From Mucilaginibacter sp. (GTDB lineage: Bacteria; Bacteroidota; Bacteroidia; Sphingobacteriales; Sphingobacteriaceae): 13,981 nucleotides of DNA. The stretch lies in the NCBI GenBank assembly GCA_025934475.1, contig JAICXZ010000020.1:1-13981 (forward strand), given 5' to 3'. The notes beneath the pieces are model-generated. The model searched no databases. It was given only the letters and a program-made list of their open reading frames with translations, and was not told the origin of the DNA. Both the position numbers and the translations under genes were made by a program. Shown here one piece after another: positions 1-8,112 of this stretch (within the stretch, counting starts at the first letter, position 1; the number at the start of each line of letters is the position of its first letter).

Positions 1-810
1 AACACTGCGCCGCATACACGTCTGGAAATTGCCAACGGTCCTAACGGTTATGATGGCTGGGGTGGTAATACACCACTGCAGAACCTTGTGGATGATTACG
101 AAATGAATAACGGTAAGATGATCACCGACCCAACTTCCGGTTACGATCCGCAGAACCCATATGTTAATCGCGACCCAAGGTTCTATGCTACTATCCTTTA
201 TAACAAGGCTCCTTACCGCGGTAGCACGGTAGATGTATTCTTACCAGGTGGCAAAGACAGTAACCAGGGACCTTCAAACTGGAATACCAGCTTGACCGGT
301 TACTATTTGCGGAAATTTATGAACGATGCATACCCGATCGATAACCCGTGGGCGGTTGCCGGTGCACAACCCTGGATCTACTTCCGTTACGCCGAGATAT
401 TGCTGAACTACGCTGAAGCACAAAACGAAGCCGCTGGTCCGGATGGAACAGTGTATGCAGCGATCAACGCTATTCGCAGCAGGTCTTCCGTGGCTATGCC
501 GGCATTGGCTGCAGGGCTCACGCAAGACCAGATGCGGACCGCTATTCGCGAAGAACGTCGCATAGAGTTGGCTTTCGAAGAGCACCGCTTCTACGATGTA
601 CGTCGCTGGAAAATAGCTATGACAACCGAAAATGTACCAGCATATGGGATGTCGGTTACAGTTAATGCTGCTAATCCGTCTGGCTATACCTATACTCAGA
701 AGACAGCGCTCGCCGGCCGTGCTTTCCAAACACAACATTACTGGCTGCCTATTCCGTTGGCTGAAATACAGGCCTCTAATGGGCAGCTTACCCAAAACCC
801 CGGTTATTAA
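1..810 (+). CDS. SusD/RagB-family outer-membrane glycan-binding lipoprotein (C-terminal part)
   Basis: The reading frame is already open at base 1 and continues for 269 codons to TAA, so this is the C-terminal half of a protein that is normally about 500-550 residues; signal peptide and N-terminus lie outside the window. SusD proteins sit on the cell surface as a lid on a SusC TonB-dependent channel and bind oligosaccharides for import. Family marks seen here are the helical stretch WIYFRYAEILLNYAEAQNEA (visible residues about 125-144), the basic/acidic block EERRIELAFEEHRFYDVRRWK-like region at about 184-204, and the typical ending YWLPIPLAEIQ...NPGY. A susC partner is expected just upstream, off the window. 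It precedes a GH5-GH2-GH35-galK cluster in the same direction, so it should bind the glycan those enzymes attack. The family call is firm; the ligand is inferred from neighbours. Confidence 0.95.
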   Translation, partial: NTAPHTRLEIANGPNGYDGWGGNTPLQNLVDDYEMNNGKMITDPTSGYDPQNPYVNRDPRFYATILYNKAPYRGSTVDVFLPGGKDSNQGPSNWNTSLTGYYLRKFMNDAYPIDNPWAVAGAQPWIYFRYAEILLNYAEAQNEAAGPDGTVYAAINAIRSRSSVAMPALAAGLTQDQMRTAIREERRIELAFEEHRFYDVRRWKIAMTTENVPAYGMSVTVNAANPSGYTYTQKTALAGRAFQTQHYWLPIPLAEIQASNGQLTQNPGY

Positions 811-817
811 TTGAATT

Positions 818-870
818 TGCGAAGTGGAATTGCCTGTGCTTTTCCACTTCGCATTTTGTTTCCTTCTGTT
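818..870 (+). terminator. Terminator-like hairpin between susD and GH5 gene
   Basis: A perfect 12-bp stem (818-829 with 842-853, arm core gcgaagtggaa) encloses a 12-nt loop and begins 7 nt after the susD stop. It is followed by a T-rich stretch (854-872) broken by a few G and C. This resembles a rho-independent terminator, perhaps partial, and would lower enzyme expression relative to SusCD. It could instead be an RNA-processing or stabilising hairpin. I saw no convincing TTTG / TAnnTTTG promoter between it and the next start codon at 900, which favours read-through over a separate transcript. Confidence 0.7.
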
Positions 871-899
871 TTATCTGCTTACCAAACCCGATATCTATT

Positions 900-2426
900 A
901 TGAGGAAATTAATCTTATTCGCCTTTGCAACCGCATTATTCATTGTGGGTTGTAAAAAGGATGCTGTAAAGCAAGTAACGACAAGCAGCACAACGACAAC
1001 AACAAGTACCAGCCCAGGAGGTTCGGTATCTGCCGGGGGCGTAAAAGCCCTGGCTTCAACACCTGCCAACGCTCTGGAAGGTGTAAACTGGGCGTGTACC
1101 GGCGATAATTTTGCTGACACCATCCTGGTACTAAGCGGCCTGACATCAGCGGATAGCTATTCGACCGTTACTGCAAAAACAAATTCAATTCTTACATCAC
1201 TGATAAGCAACACCGGCGCCAATACTATCCGGATCCCGGTTAATTATGCTACTACTTCACAATCGTGGTGGAATTCTTATACCGGGGTAATCGATGCTGC
1301 CACAGCTAAGGGGTTGAACGTGATCATTGGCTGCTGGGAAGGTAAATCATCCGAAGACGGTAAGATTGACAATACAACCCAGTTTTGGGCGATGTGGCAA
1401 ACGGTGGTCAACAAGTACGCCAGTAACTCAAAGGTTTACTTTGAAATATTTAATGAGCCTCACGGTTATTCGCTTACTGATTGGTCAAATATTTGTGTCC
1501 AGTGGCTTACTAATTATCCCAGCGTGCCGCAGGGCCATGTTTTGGTTGATGGCACCAGCTATGCCCAGGATGTGACCGGGGTAGGTGCTGATAGTCGTCT
1601 CACCAATTGCCTCTTGTCGATTCACGACTATACGTTTTTTACCAGCTCGTCACTTACGACGGCTTATTCCTGGGAAACAAGGCTTGCAGCCAATGTAGGC
1701 AACTACGCAAGTCGCACAGTACTTACCGAATTTGGCGTGACGATGAATAGCGGTGAGAATTTCACGGGGGCTATTGGCGGCAACGAAGATCAGGCCTATA
1801 TCCAGGGATTTACTAACCAGGTTAGGGCTACCGGCATGGGTAGCGTATACTGGCCGGGCATCCGCACCGGCGACAGCTATGCGATGGAAACCCTCCAGGG
1901 ATCGGGCAATAGCCTTACGCTTTCAAATAACAACGCTTCCGGCTTAAGCAGGTTGAAATATGGATGGGGAGTTGGAACAGGCGGTACCGATGTGTTTTAT
2001 TCAGGCGCTTATTATCGTTTCCTGAACATGAACAGCGGGCAAGCCATGGACGTGAACGGAGGATCGACGGCAAATGGTGCAAGCGTTATCCAATGGCCTC
2101 AAAATGGTGGCAACAACCAACAATGGGTCATTACGGATAACGGCAATGGTTATTATAAAATAACCAATCGCAACAGCGGATTGGCGCTTGATGTAAACGG
2201 TGGCTCGACTACGGCTGGAGCAACCATTATCCAATGGCCGTGGAACGGTGGTAATAACCAGCAATGGACGCTGACATCGACCGGGACTGGGATTTATAAA
2301 GTGATTAACCGCAACAGCGGAGATGTAGTGGATGTAACAGGGGCCTCCAAAACCAATGGCGCTAACGTTATCCAGTGGACCTGGAACGGGGGCTCTAACC
2401 AGCAATGGCAGGTGATACAGGAGTAG
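900..2426 (+). CDS. GH5-family glycanase with C-terminal ricin-type (CBM13-like) lectin domain, lipoprotein
   Basis: A 508-residue endo-acting glycoside hydrolase. Residues 1-17 form a lipoprotein signal with lipobox IVGC, so Cys18 is the lipidated residue, pointing to the outer membrane and probably the surface. A Ser/Thr-rich linker spans about 26-40. The GH5 TIM barrel covers about 58-355: acid/base Glu186 in IFNEPHG and nucleophile Glu277 in VLTEFG, both intact. Residues about 370-508 form a beta-trefoil with three 47-residue repeats, each with an IQW and a QQW motif, typical of galactose- or xylose-binding CBM13/ricin lectins. GH5 plus CBM13 is the layout of known beta-1,6-galactanases (subfamily GH5_16), and the neighbours are beta-galactosidases and galactokinase, so a galactanase is my best guess; an endoglucanase or mannanase remains possible. 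The start at 900 is fixed by the signal peptide. Confidence 0.88.
   Translation: MRKLILFAFATALFIVGCKKDAVKQVTTSSTTTTTSTSPGGSVSAGGVKALASTPANALEGVNWACTGDNFADTILVLSGLTSADSYSTVTAKTNSILTSLISNTGANTIRIPVNYATTSQSWWNSYTGVIDAATAKGLNVIIGCWEGKSSEDGKIDNTTQFWAMWQTVVNKYASNSKVYFEIFNEPHGYSLTDWSNICVQWLTNYPSVPQGHVLVDGTSYAQDVTGVGADSRLTNCLLSIHDYTFFTSSSLTTAYSWETRLAANVGNYASRTVLTEFGVTMNSGENFTGAIGGNEDQAYIQGFTNQVRATGMGSVYWPGIRTGDSYAMETLQGSGNSLTLSNNNASGLSRLKYGWGVGTGGTDVFYSGAYYRFLNMNSGQAMDVNGGSTANGASVIQWPQNGGNNQQWVITDNGNGYYKITNRNSGLALDVNGGSTTAGATIIQWPWNGGNNQQWTLTSTGTGIYKVINRNSGDVVDVTGASKTNGANVIQWTWNGGSNQQWQVIQE
2013..2423 (+). repeat. Three in-frame 141-bp repeats encoding the ricin-type beta-trefoil
   Basis: Units begin near 2013, 2154 and 2295, spaced exactly 141 bp (47 codons). 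Each codes for a Y(R/K)(F/I/V)-type opening, an N-S-G motif, a D-V-(N/T)-G motif, an IQW motif and a QQW ending. Codons differ between copies while the protein is well kept, so this is an old domain repeat held by selection, not a recent DNA duplication. Units 1 and 2 share DVNGGST, while unit 3 has DVTGASK, so the third sugar site may differ in affinity. Confidence 0.85.
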
Positions 2427-2456
2427 AACTGTGCATTTGTTATTAATTTTATTAAC

Positions 2457-4889
2457 ATGAGAACTAAAATATTGCCTTTGTTTTGCCTGCTATTGTCGCT
2501 GGTAATTACTGACCGGCTGCAAGCGCAGCAAAACAAAGGTTCTTTGCTGTTCGATGATGGATGGCTATTTCATAAAGGAGATATTTCGAACGGCGAAAAT
2601 GGCGGCACAAAAGGCACGCAATGGCGAAGCGTGCAATTGCCTCATGATTGGAGCATCGAAGGTCCCTTCAGCGATGAGTGGGCAAGTGCTACGGCTTATT
2701 TGCCGGGCGGCATTGGCTGGTATAAAAAGTCATTTACCGCGCCTGTAGGTTGGCGTGGTAAAAAAGTATTTATCAGCTTCGACGGGGTTTATAAGAACAG
2801 CGAGGTTTGGATCAACGGACATTACCTGGGTAAAAGACCCAATGGTTTTGTGCCTTTTGAGTATAACCTTTCACAATATCTCAATTTTGGCAAGAAGAAT
2901 CTGATCGCTGTTAAAGCCGATCACTCCGAATTTGCGGATTCGCGCTGGTACACAGGTTCGGGTATTTACCGGGACGTTTATCTGGTTGTAAAGAATCCGG
3001 TTTATGTGCAGCCATTCGATATTGCATTTTCTACACCGAAGGTTTCGGCAAAATCAGCCTCAATTAAGGTAAATCTTGATGTAACCAATGCAAATGCGAC
3101 CTCATCACGCGTAACATTAAAAATGCTTTTGGTTGATCCCAAAGGCAAAGTTGTGGTACAGGAGGAGCAAAACTTATCCACCAAACCGGGTTCAAATGCT
3201 GTTCAATTCCAGCATTCGATTTCAGACCCGCAATTATGGAGCGTCGATAATCCAAACTTATATCGCCTGCAAGTCTCGGTGATACAAAACGGGAAGGTGA
3301 TTGACGGGGAAAGCCAATCTGTCGGCATCCGGAGCATTCATTTTGATGCGGACAAAGGCTTTTTCCTGAATGGTGAAAACCTGAAACTAAAAGGCGTTTG
3401 TATCCATGATGATGCGGGTGCATTGGGCGTAGCCGTGCCGAGAGAAGTTTGGATTCGGCGATTGAAAATTCTAAAAGAAGGTGGCGTAAATGCTTTGCGC
3501 CTTAGCCATAACCCGCATGCGGCCTACCTGTACGATCTATGTGATCAGATGGGTTTCCTGGTGATGGATGAGGCATTTGACGAATGGGCAATGGGCAAAA
3601 ACAAATGGGTCAAAGGCTGGAATGTTGGTACACCATCAAAAGATGGTTATCACGAAGCTTTTAAAGAGTGGGCGCACCGCGATCTGGAAGCGATGATCAA
3701 GCGGGATCGCAATCATCCATCTATCATTCTTTGGAGTATTGGGAACGAGATCGATTATCCTAATGACCCATACTCGCACCCGGTACTTGATAGCGGCAAA
3801 AATCCGCAGATATACGGCAGGGGCTATTCGGCGAAGAATCCACCTGCGAGTGATATTACCGTCATCGCCAAAGATCTGGTTAAAACAGTAAAGGCTATCG
3901 ATACTACACGGCCGGTTACAGCCGCGCTGGCGGGTGTGGTTATGTCCAACCAGGTTGGGTACCCCGAGGTACTTGATGTGGTTGGCTATAATTACCAGGA
4001 GTATCGCTATAAAGAAGATCATCAGAAATATCCTAACCGCATTATCTACGGGAGCGAAAACGGTATGGCTCGCCAGGCGTGGGATGTGGTAGATACCAAT
4101 AAATATATCTTCGGCCAGTTTTTATGGACCGGAATTGATTACCTCGGCGAGGCCGGCCGATGGCCGCAACGGAGTAACGGCGCAGGCCTGATCGATTTGG
4201 CTGGATTTCAGAAACCGGAATACTATTATCGTCAAAGCTTCTGGGCAACCAAGCCGATGGCTTATTTGGGGGTAAAGAAAATTACCGAAGGCCAGGACAA
4301 CGGCATCTGGAGCCATCGCAATGTGCAACCCTTATGGAACTGGCCGGATGGCAGCAAGCTCAGGGTGGAGTGCTTTACCAACTGCAAAGAAGCCGAACTT
4401 TTCCTGAATGGTAAATCGCTGGGCAAGGTATTGAGACATACCAGTACAGCACATATCCCTGGCTGGAATGTCGATTACCAGGCTGGCGAGTTATCGGTAA
4501 AAGGTTATAACGATGGAAAGCTTGTCGCCAATTACGCTATAAAAACTTTCGGAGAAGCAGCCCTTATACAGGCTGTCCCCGATCAAACAAACTTCCTGAG
4601 GTCAGAGAAAGGCGTTTGCCAGGTCGAACTGCAAATTGCCGATCAGGATGGAGCCCCGGTTTACTCTGCAGAGAACGATATGAGTGTGAACATATCGGGC
4701 GATGCAGAGTTGCTGGGTCTTGAAAGCGGAAGCACCACCAGTCACGAAGATTACAAAGCCAATCACCGCCAGGTATTACACGGTAAATTGATTGCCTATA
4801 TCCAAACCAACGGGAAGCCCGGAAATATCATTATTCATTTTACTTCACCAAACCTCAAACCAGCATCAATCACATTAATTGTAAAATAA
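2457..4889 (+). CDS. GH2-family glycoside hydrolase, probable beta-galactosidase
   Basis: An 810-residue secreted exo-glycosidase. A Sec signal peptide occupies about residues 1-23 with cleavage likely after LQA, and there is no lipobox, so it should be periplasmic. Domains in order: GH2 sugar-binding jelly roll (about 28-180, including HDWSIEGPF and GGIGWYKKSF), Ig-like domain (about 185-292), TIM barrel (about 297-600), a DUF4982-type Ig domain (about 605-700, with VQPLWNWPDGSKLRV) and a last GH2 C-terminal domain (about 705-810). Acid/base Glu431 is in LWSIGNE and the nucleophile is probably Glu534 in YGSENG. The large Bacteroidota GH2 clade with this layout contains mostly beta-galactosidases, but also beta-glucuronidases and others, so the substrate is inferred from the GH35 and galK neighbours. 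It starts 30 bp after the GH5 stop and is probably co-transcribed. The start at 2457 is supported by the signal peptide. Confidence 0.9.
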   Translation: MRTKILPLFCLLLSLVITDRLQAQQNKGSLLFDDGWLFHKGDISNGENGGTKGTQWRSVQLPHDWSIEGPFSDEWASATAYLPGGIGWYKKSFTAPVGWRGKKVFISFDGVYKNSEVWINGHYLGKRPNGFVPFEYNLSQYLNFGKKNLIAVKADHSEFADSRWYTGSGIYRDVYLVVKNPVYVQPFDIAFSTPKVSAKSASIKVNLDVTNANATSSRVTLKMLLVDPKGKVVVQEEQNLSTKPGSNAVQFQHSISDPQLWSVDNPNLYRLQVSVIQNGKVIDGESQSVGIRSIHFDADKGFFLNGENLKLKGVCIHDDAGALGVAVPREVWIRRLKILKEGGVNALRLSHNPHAAYLYDLCDQMGFLVMDEAFDEWAMGKNKWVKGWNVGTPSKDGYHEAFKEWAHRDLEAMIKRDRNHPSIILWSIGNEIDYPNDPYSHPVLDSGKNPQIYGRGYSAKNPPASDITVIAKDLVKTVKAIDTTRPVTAALAGVVMSNQVGYPEVLDVVGYNYQEYRYKEDHQKYPNRIIYGSENGMARQAWDVVDTNKYIFGQFLWTGIDYLGEAGRWPQRSNGAGLIDLAGFQKPEYYYRQSFWATKPMAYLGVKKITEGQDNGIWSHRNVQPLWNWPDGSKLRVECFTNCKEAELFLNGKSLGKVLRHTSTAHIPGWNVDYQAGELSVKGYNDGKLVANYAIKTFGEAALIQAVPDQTNFLRSEKGVCQVELQIADQDGAPVYSAENDMSVNISGDAELLGLESGSTTSHEDYKANHRQVLHGKLIAYIQTNGKPGNIIIHFTSPNLKPASITLIVK

Positions 4890-4916
4890 TCACTCAGAAA
4901 ATTCTTCAAATTTTAT

Positions 4917-6740
4917 ATGCATAAATTGAAATATATCATTGCCTCGCTGTTAGTGCTGTGGGTAATAAGTGCGGGTGCGCAGGGAAGCAAGCATACATTT
5001 GAACTGGCCGACTCAGCATTCCTGCTCGACGGTAAGCCTTTTCAAATGATCAGCGGGGAGATGCATTACCCGCGGATACCTCGTGAAGCCTGGCGGGCAC
5101 GCATGAAAATGGCCAAAGCCATGGGCCTTAATACCATTGGTACCTATGTTTTCTGGAATTTGCACGAACCGCAAAAGGATCAGTTTGATTTCTCGGGGAA
5201 TAATGATGTTGCCGAGTTTGTAAAGATCGCAAAGGAGGAGGGGCTTTGGGTTATCATTCGCCCTAGCCCGTATATCTGTGCCGAATGGGAGTTTGGCGGC
5301 TATCCTTACTGGCTTCAGAACGAGAAGGGATTAATTGTGCGCAGTAAGGAACCACAATATTTAAAAGAATACGAAGCATATATCAAGGAGGTCGGCAAAC
5401 GGCTGGCGCCTTTACAGGTGAATCATGGCGGCAATATTTTGATGGTGCAGATAGAGAACGAATATGGCTCTTATGCTGCCGATAAAGAATACCTGGCTAT
5501 TAATCAAAAGATGTTTAAAGAAGCCGGCTTCGATGGTCTGCTTTATACCTGCGATCCGCCGGCCGATGTAGCCAATGGACATCTCCCGGGACTCCTTCCT
5601 GCTGTTAACGGGGTGGCCAGTCCTGCAACGGTAAAGCAGACTGTCAAGAAAAATCATGACGGCAAAGGGCCTTTCTTCATTGCCGAATGGTATCCTGCCT
5701 GGTTCGATTGGTGGGGAACAGCACATCATACCGTCCCGGCAGGGCAGTATTCCGGCCCGCTTGATTCGGTGCTGGCCGCGGGTATCTCCATCAACATGTA
5801 TATGTTTCACGGAGGTACCACCCGGGGATTTATGAATGGTGCCAATTTTAAAGACAACACGCCTTATGAACCGCAGATCAGCAGCTATGATTATGACGCA
5901 CCGCTTGACGAAGCCGGCAACCCAACGCCGAAGTTTTTTACCTTCAGGGATGTGATCAAAAAGCATTTGCCTGCCAGGCATACTTTGCCTGAGGTGCCTG
6001 CTAAAAAACCGGCAATCAGCATTCCCAATATTAAACTGACTGCCTCGGCACCTATACTCAGCAATTTGCCAAGCCCTAAAAACAGTTTGGAGCCGCTTAC
6101 TTTCGAGGATCTGCATCAGCCTTATGGTTTTGTTTTATATCGAACCAAGCTACAAGGAGGTAAGACCGGAACATTGCTTTTGGAGGGTTTAAGAGATTAT
6201 GCCGTAGTGATGGTAAATGGTAAACGTGTGGGTACACTTGACCGCCGCCTGAAAGAGGACAGTTTGGTACTGACATTGCCAAAGGGACAGGCTAGACTCG
6301 ATATTTTGGTGGAGAACCTTGGACGTATCAACTTTGGTAAATACCTGTTGCAAAACAAAAAGGGCCTCACCGGTAAGGTGCTTTTCGCCGGGAAAGAAGT
6401 AAAGCATTGGAGCATGTATGGTTTGCCGTTCAATAATACCGATGCCATTAAATACACCAGCACAGGGATCAATAGCCATCAGCCGGTGATTCTGAAAGGG
6501 ACCTTTGATGTGGATACCCTGGGCGATACTTACCTCGATATGCAGAACTGGGGCAAGGGCGTAGTTTGGATCAACGGGCACAATCTTGGCCGGTATTGGC
6601 GTGTAGGCCCGCAGCAAACCGTGTATGTGCCGGTGGAATGGCTGAAGAAAAACGGTAATGAGATTGTGGTACTTGAGTTATTACAGCCGCACAAAACCAT
6701 ATCTGCTATTTCGACACCAATACTTGATAAACTTCAATAA
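4917..6740 (+). CDS. GH35-family beta-galactosidase, secreted
   Basis: A 607-residue enzyme that removes terminal beta-linked galactose. The signal peptide covers about residues 1-21 (hydrophobic core IIASLLVLWVISAGA), with no lipobox, so it is likely periplasmic. The catalytic barrel (about 27-350) starts with the family hallmark SGEMHYPRIP; the GH35 signature GGNILMVQIENEYG carries acid/base Glu182 and FFIAEWYPAWFDWWG carries nucleophile Glu257. The C-terminal part (about 390-600) holds jelly-roll modules with the usual GH35 ending motif WGKGVVWINGHNLGRYW. Length fits the bacterial and animal-type GH35 group. It starts 27 bp after the GH2 stop. Having both GH2 and GH35 galactosidases suggests different linkages are handled, for example beta-1,3 versus beta-1,4 or beta-1,6, but linkage cannot be read from sequence. 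Confidence 0.95.
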   Translation: MHKLKYIIASLLVLWVISAGAQGSKHTFELADSAFLLDGKPFQMISGEMHYPRIPREAWRARMKMAKAMGLNTIGTYVFWNLHEPQKDQFDFSGNNDVAEFVKIAKEEGLWVIIRPSPYICAEWEFGGYPYWLQNEKGLIVRSKEPQYLKEYEAYIKEVGKRLAPLQVNHGGNILMVQIENEYGSYAADKEYLAINQKMFKEAGFDGLLYTCDPPADVANGHLPGLLPAVNGVASPATVKQTVKKNHDGKGPFFIAEWYPAWFDWWGTAHHTVPAGQYSGPLDSVLAAGISINMYMFHGGTTRGFMNGANFKDNTPYEPQISSYDYDAPLDEAGNPTPKFFTFRDVIKKHLPARHTLPEVPAKKPAISIPNIKLTASAPILSNLPSPKNSLEPLTFEDLHQPYGFVLYRTKLQGGKTGTLLLEGLRDYAVVMVNGKRVGTLDRRLKEDSLVLTLPKGQARLDILVENLGRINFGKYLLQNKKGLTGKVLFAGKEVKHWSMYGLPFNNTDAIKYTSTGINSHQPVILKGTFDVDTLGDTYLDMQNWGKGVVWINGHNLGRYWRVGPQQTVYVPVEWLKKNGNEIVVLELLQPHKTISAISTPILDKLQ

Positions 6741-6768
6741 TGTCCGTGAACCCTATGATCAGTAGCTT

Positions 6769-7929
6769 ATGTTCCCTGAATTACTAAAACACGAATTCGA
6801 GCGATTTTATAGTACTAAGCCCGCGGGGATTTATTTCTGCCCTGGTCGGGTGAACCTGATCGGCGAGCATATTGATTATAATGGTGGACTGGTAATGCCC
6901 TGCGCTATCAATATGGGCACTTTCCTGGTGATGGCGCCAAATACTTGCGGCAAGTTCAGGATACGCAGTCTTAATTTCGATGAGCACCTGGAGATACCGG
7001 TAGCCGACCGGTATAAAAAAATTGGCGGACTTTGGTACAACTATCCGCTGGGTATTATTGATCGCCTGGCGGTAGCTGGTAGTCGGCCGGGCGGGGTGGA
7101 TCTGCTATACTTCGGCAACCTGCCTATTGGTTCCGGGTTATCTTCATCGGCGTCCATCGAGGTGCTGACAGCCTTTGCCCTGAATGATTATTTCGGCCTG
7201 GGCTATGACCGTCTCGGGCTGGTTAAACTAGCTAAAGAGACCGAGAATCATTTTATCGGCGTCAATAGTGGCGTGATGGATCCCTTTGCGGTTGTGTTTG
7301 GCATGAAGGATATGGCCATGGTGCTTAACTGCCAGGACCTCACCTGTAAGCAGGTAAGCTTCGGGCTCGACGACCGCATCCTGGCTATTGTGAACAGCAA
7401 CAAACCGCATAATCTGGCGGAATCGAAATACAACGAACGAGTGCGCGAATGCAACGTCGCGCTGGGTTTGCTTAACCGGTATATAAGGGTCGAAAACCTT
7501 TGTCAGGTGACGCCCTGTCAGTTGGAGGCTTACAAAGACAGCATTCCTGATCAAACCATTTACAACCGGGCGCGTCACGTGGTTGAAGAAAACGAGCGCG
7601 TAAATAAAGCAGCGAAGTTGCTGAAGGAAAGCAACATCGGCGCCTTTGGTGAGCTGATGTATCAATCGCACCATTCGCTGAAAGAACTGTATGAAGTGAC
7701 TGGAATTGAACTGGACAGCATAGTCGAGTTCAGCCAGGGTTGGGAGGGTGTTATCGGCGCCCGCATGACCGGCGCCGGTTTTGGCGGCTGCGCTATAGCG
7801 TTGGTAGAGAAAGATGCCTTCCCCGCTTATTCCAATGCACTTATTGATTTTTATGAGGACCGTATCGGTTATAAGCCGTCGATCTACCAATGCGCGGTAA
7901 GCGATGGGGTGAATTGGCTGCGGTGTTAA
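6769..7929 (+). CDS. galK: Galactokinase (GHMP family)
   Basis: A 386-residue cytoplasmic kinase that phosphorylates alpha-D-galactose with ATP to galactose-1-phosphate, the first committed Leloir step. Seen motifs: the galactokinase signature GRVNLIGEHIDYNGG (residues 26-40), the ATP-binding loop LPIGSGLSSSASIE (118-131), the catalytic-base region SGVMDPF with Asp171, the SNKPHNLAESKYNERVREC block (about 210-228) and the GHMP C-terminal glycine motif GARMTGAGFGGCAIAL (330-345). Length is normal and there is no signal peptide. It starts 28 bp after the GH35 stop and closes the cluster; its presence is the best evidence that the glycan yields galactose. No galT, galE, mutarotase or galactose permease accompanies it in the window, so these must be elsewhere. 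Confidence 0.97.
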   Translation: MFPELLKHEFERFYSTKPAGIYFCPGRVNLIGEHIDYNGGLVMPCAINMGTFLVMAPNTCGKFRIRSLNFDEHLEIPVADRYKKIGGLWYNYPLGIIDRLAVAGSRPGGVDLLYFGNLPIGSGLSSSASIEVLTAFALNDYFGLGYDRLGLVKLAKETENHFIGVNSGVMDPFAVVFGMKDMAMVLNCQDLTCKQVSFGLDDRILAIVNSNKPHNLAESKYNERVRECNVALGLLNRYIRVENLCQVTPCQLEAYKDSIPDQTIYNRARHVVEENERVNKAAKLLKESNIGAFGELMYQSHHSLKELYEVTGIELDSIVEFSQGWEGVIGARMTGAGFGGCAIALVEKDAFPAYSNALIDFYEDRIGYKPSIYQCAVSDGVNWLRC

Positions 7930-7931
7930 TC

Positions 7932-7976
7932 GTCTGTAATATGATTTTTTTGATTTTAAAGATGGGCTATGATTTT
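7932..7976. repeat. Degenerate ~45-bp intergenic repeat, copy 1
   Basis: Starts gtctg, then a gattt-type block, then ttttaaagatgggc at 7954-7967 and a gatttt end. It lines up with copies at 8047 and 8189; the 14-base block is identical to that at 8072-8085. It begins three bases after the galK stop codon. The type resembles AT-rich intergenic repeats often seen in Bacteroidota genomes, but I cannot name a family. Confidence 0.55.
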
Positions 7977-7988
7977 AATAAATCATAG
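7967..7988 (+). terminator. Possible weak terminator hairpin after galK
   Basis: A perfect 8-bp inverted repeat, ctatgatt (7967-7974) and aatcatag (7981-7988), around a 6-nt loop, 37 bp after the galK stop and followed by ttt. The stem is AT-rich, so it is weak as a terminator and may only be part of the repeat element it overlaps. Confidence 0.35.
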
Positions 7989-8015
7989 TTTCTCATTTAA
8001 TCCCATACATCATAG

Positions 8016-8057
8016 TTCAAACAAATAGCCGGGCAAATGTCCGGCTGTCTGTTTGAA
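8016..8057. terminator. Long stem-loop between convergent galK and reductase gene, possible bidirectional terminator
   Basis: Arms 8016-8032 and 8041-8057 form a 17-position stem with 15 Watson-Crick pairs, one G-U-type pair and one mismatch, around the 8-nt loop gcaaatgt. The loop end is closed by agccgg/ccggct. There is no clean T-run on either side, so a stabilising or transcription-blocking hairpin is as likely as a textbook terminator. Its position between two convergent genes fits a shared 3'-end structure. Confidence 0.5.
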
Positions 8058-8093
8058 TACGATTTGAAGAGTTTTAAAGATGGGCGGGATTCT
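8047..8093. repeat. Degenerate ~45-bp intergenic repeat, copy 2
   Basis: Starts gtctg, then tttgaatacgattt, then ttttaaagatgggc (8072-8085) and gggattct. The 14-base core is identical to copy 1, and the tgaa-ac-acgattt part is closest to copy 3. The right arm of the 8016-8057 hairpin overlaps its first bases. Confidence 0.55.
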
Positions 8094-8112
8094 CAAAACA
8101 TCCCCCAAAAAC

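Noticed and set aside
274..795. 173-codon minus-strand open frame
   Set aside because: Lies wholly inside the susD gene on the opposite strand, with no family motifs; shadow frame.
5412..6116. 234-codon minus-strand open frame
   Set aside because: Shadow of the GH35 gene; the translation has no recognisable motif, and the plus-strand frame has intact catalytic residues.
7228..7890. 220-codon minus-strand open frame
   Set aside because: Shadow of galK, whose motifs are complete across this stretch.
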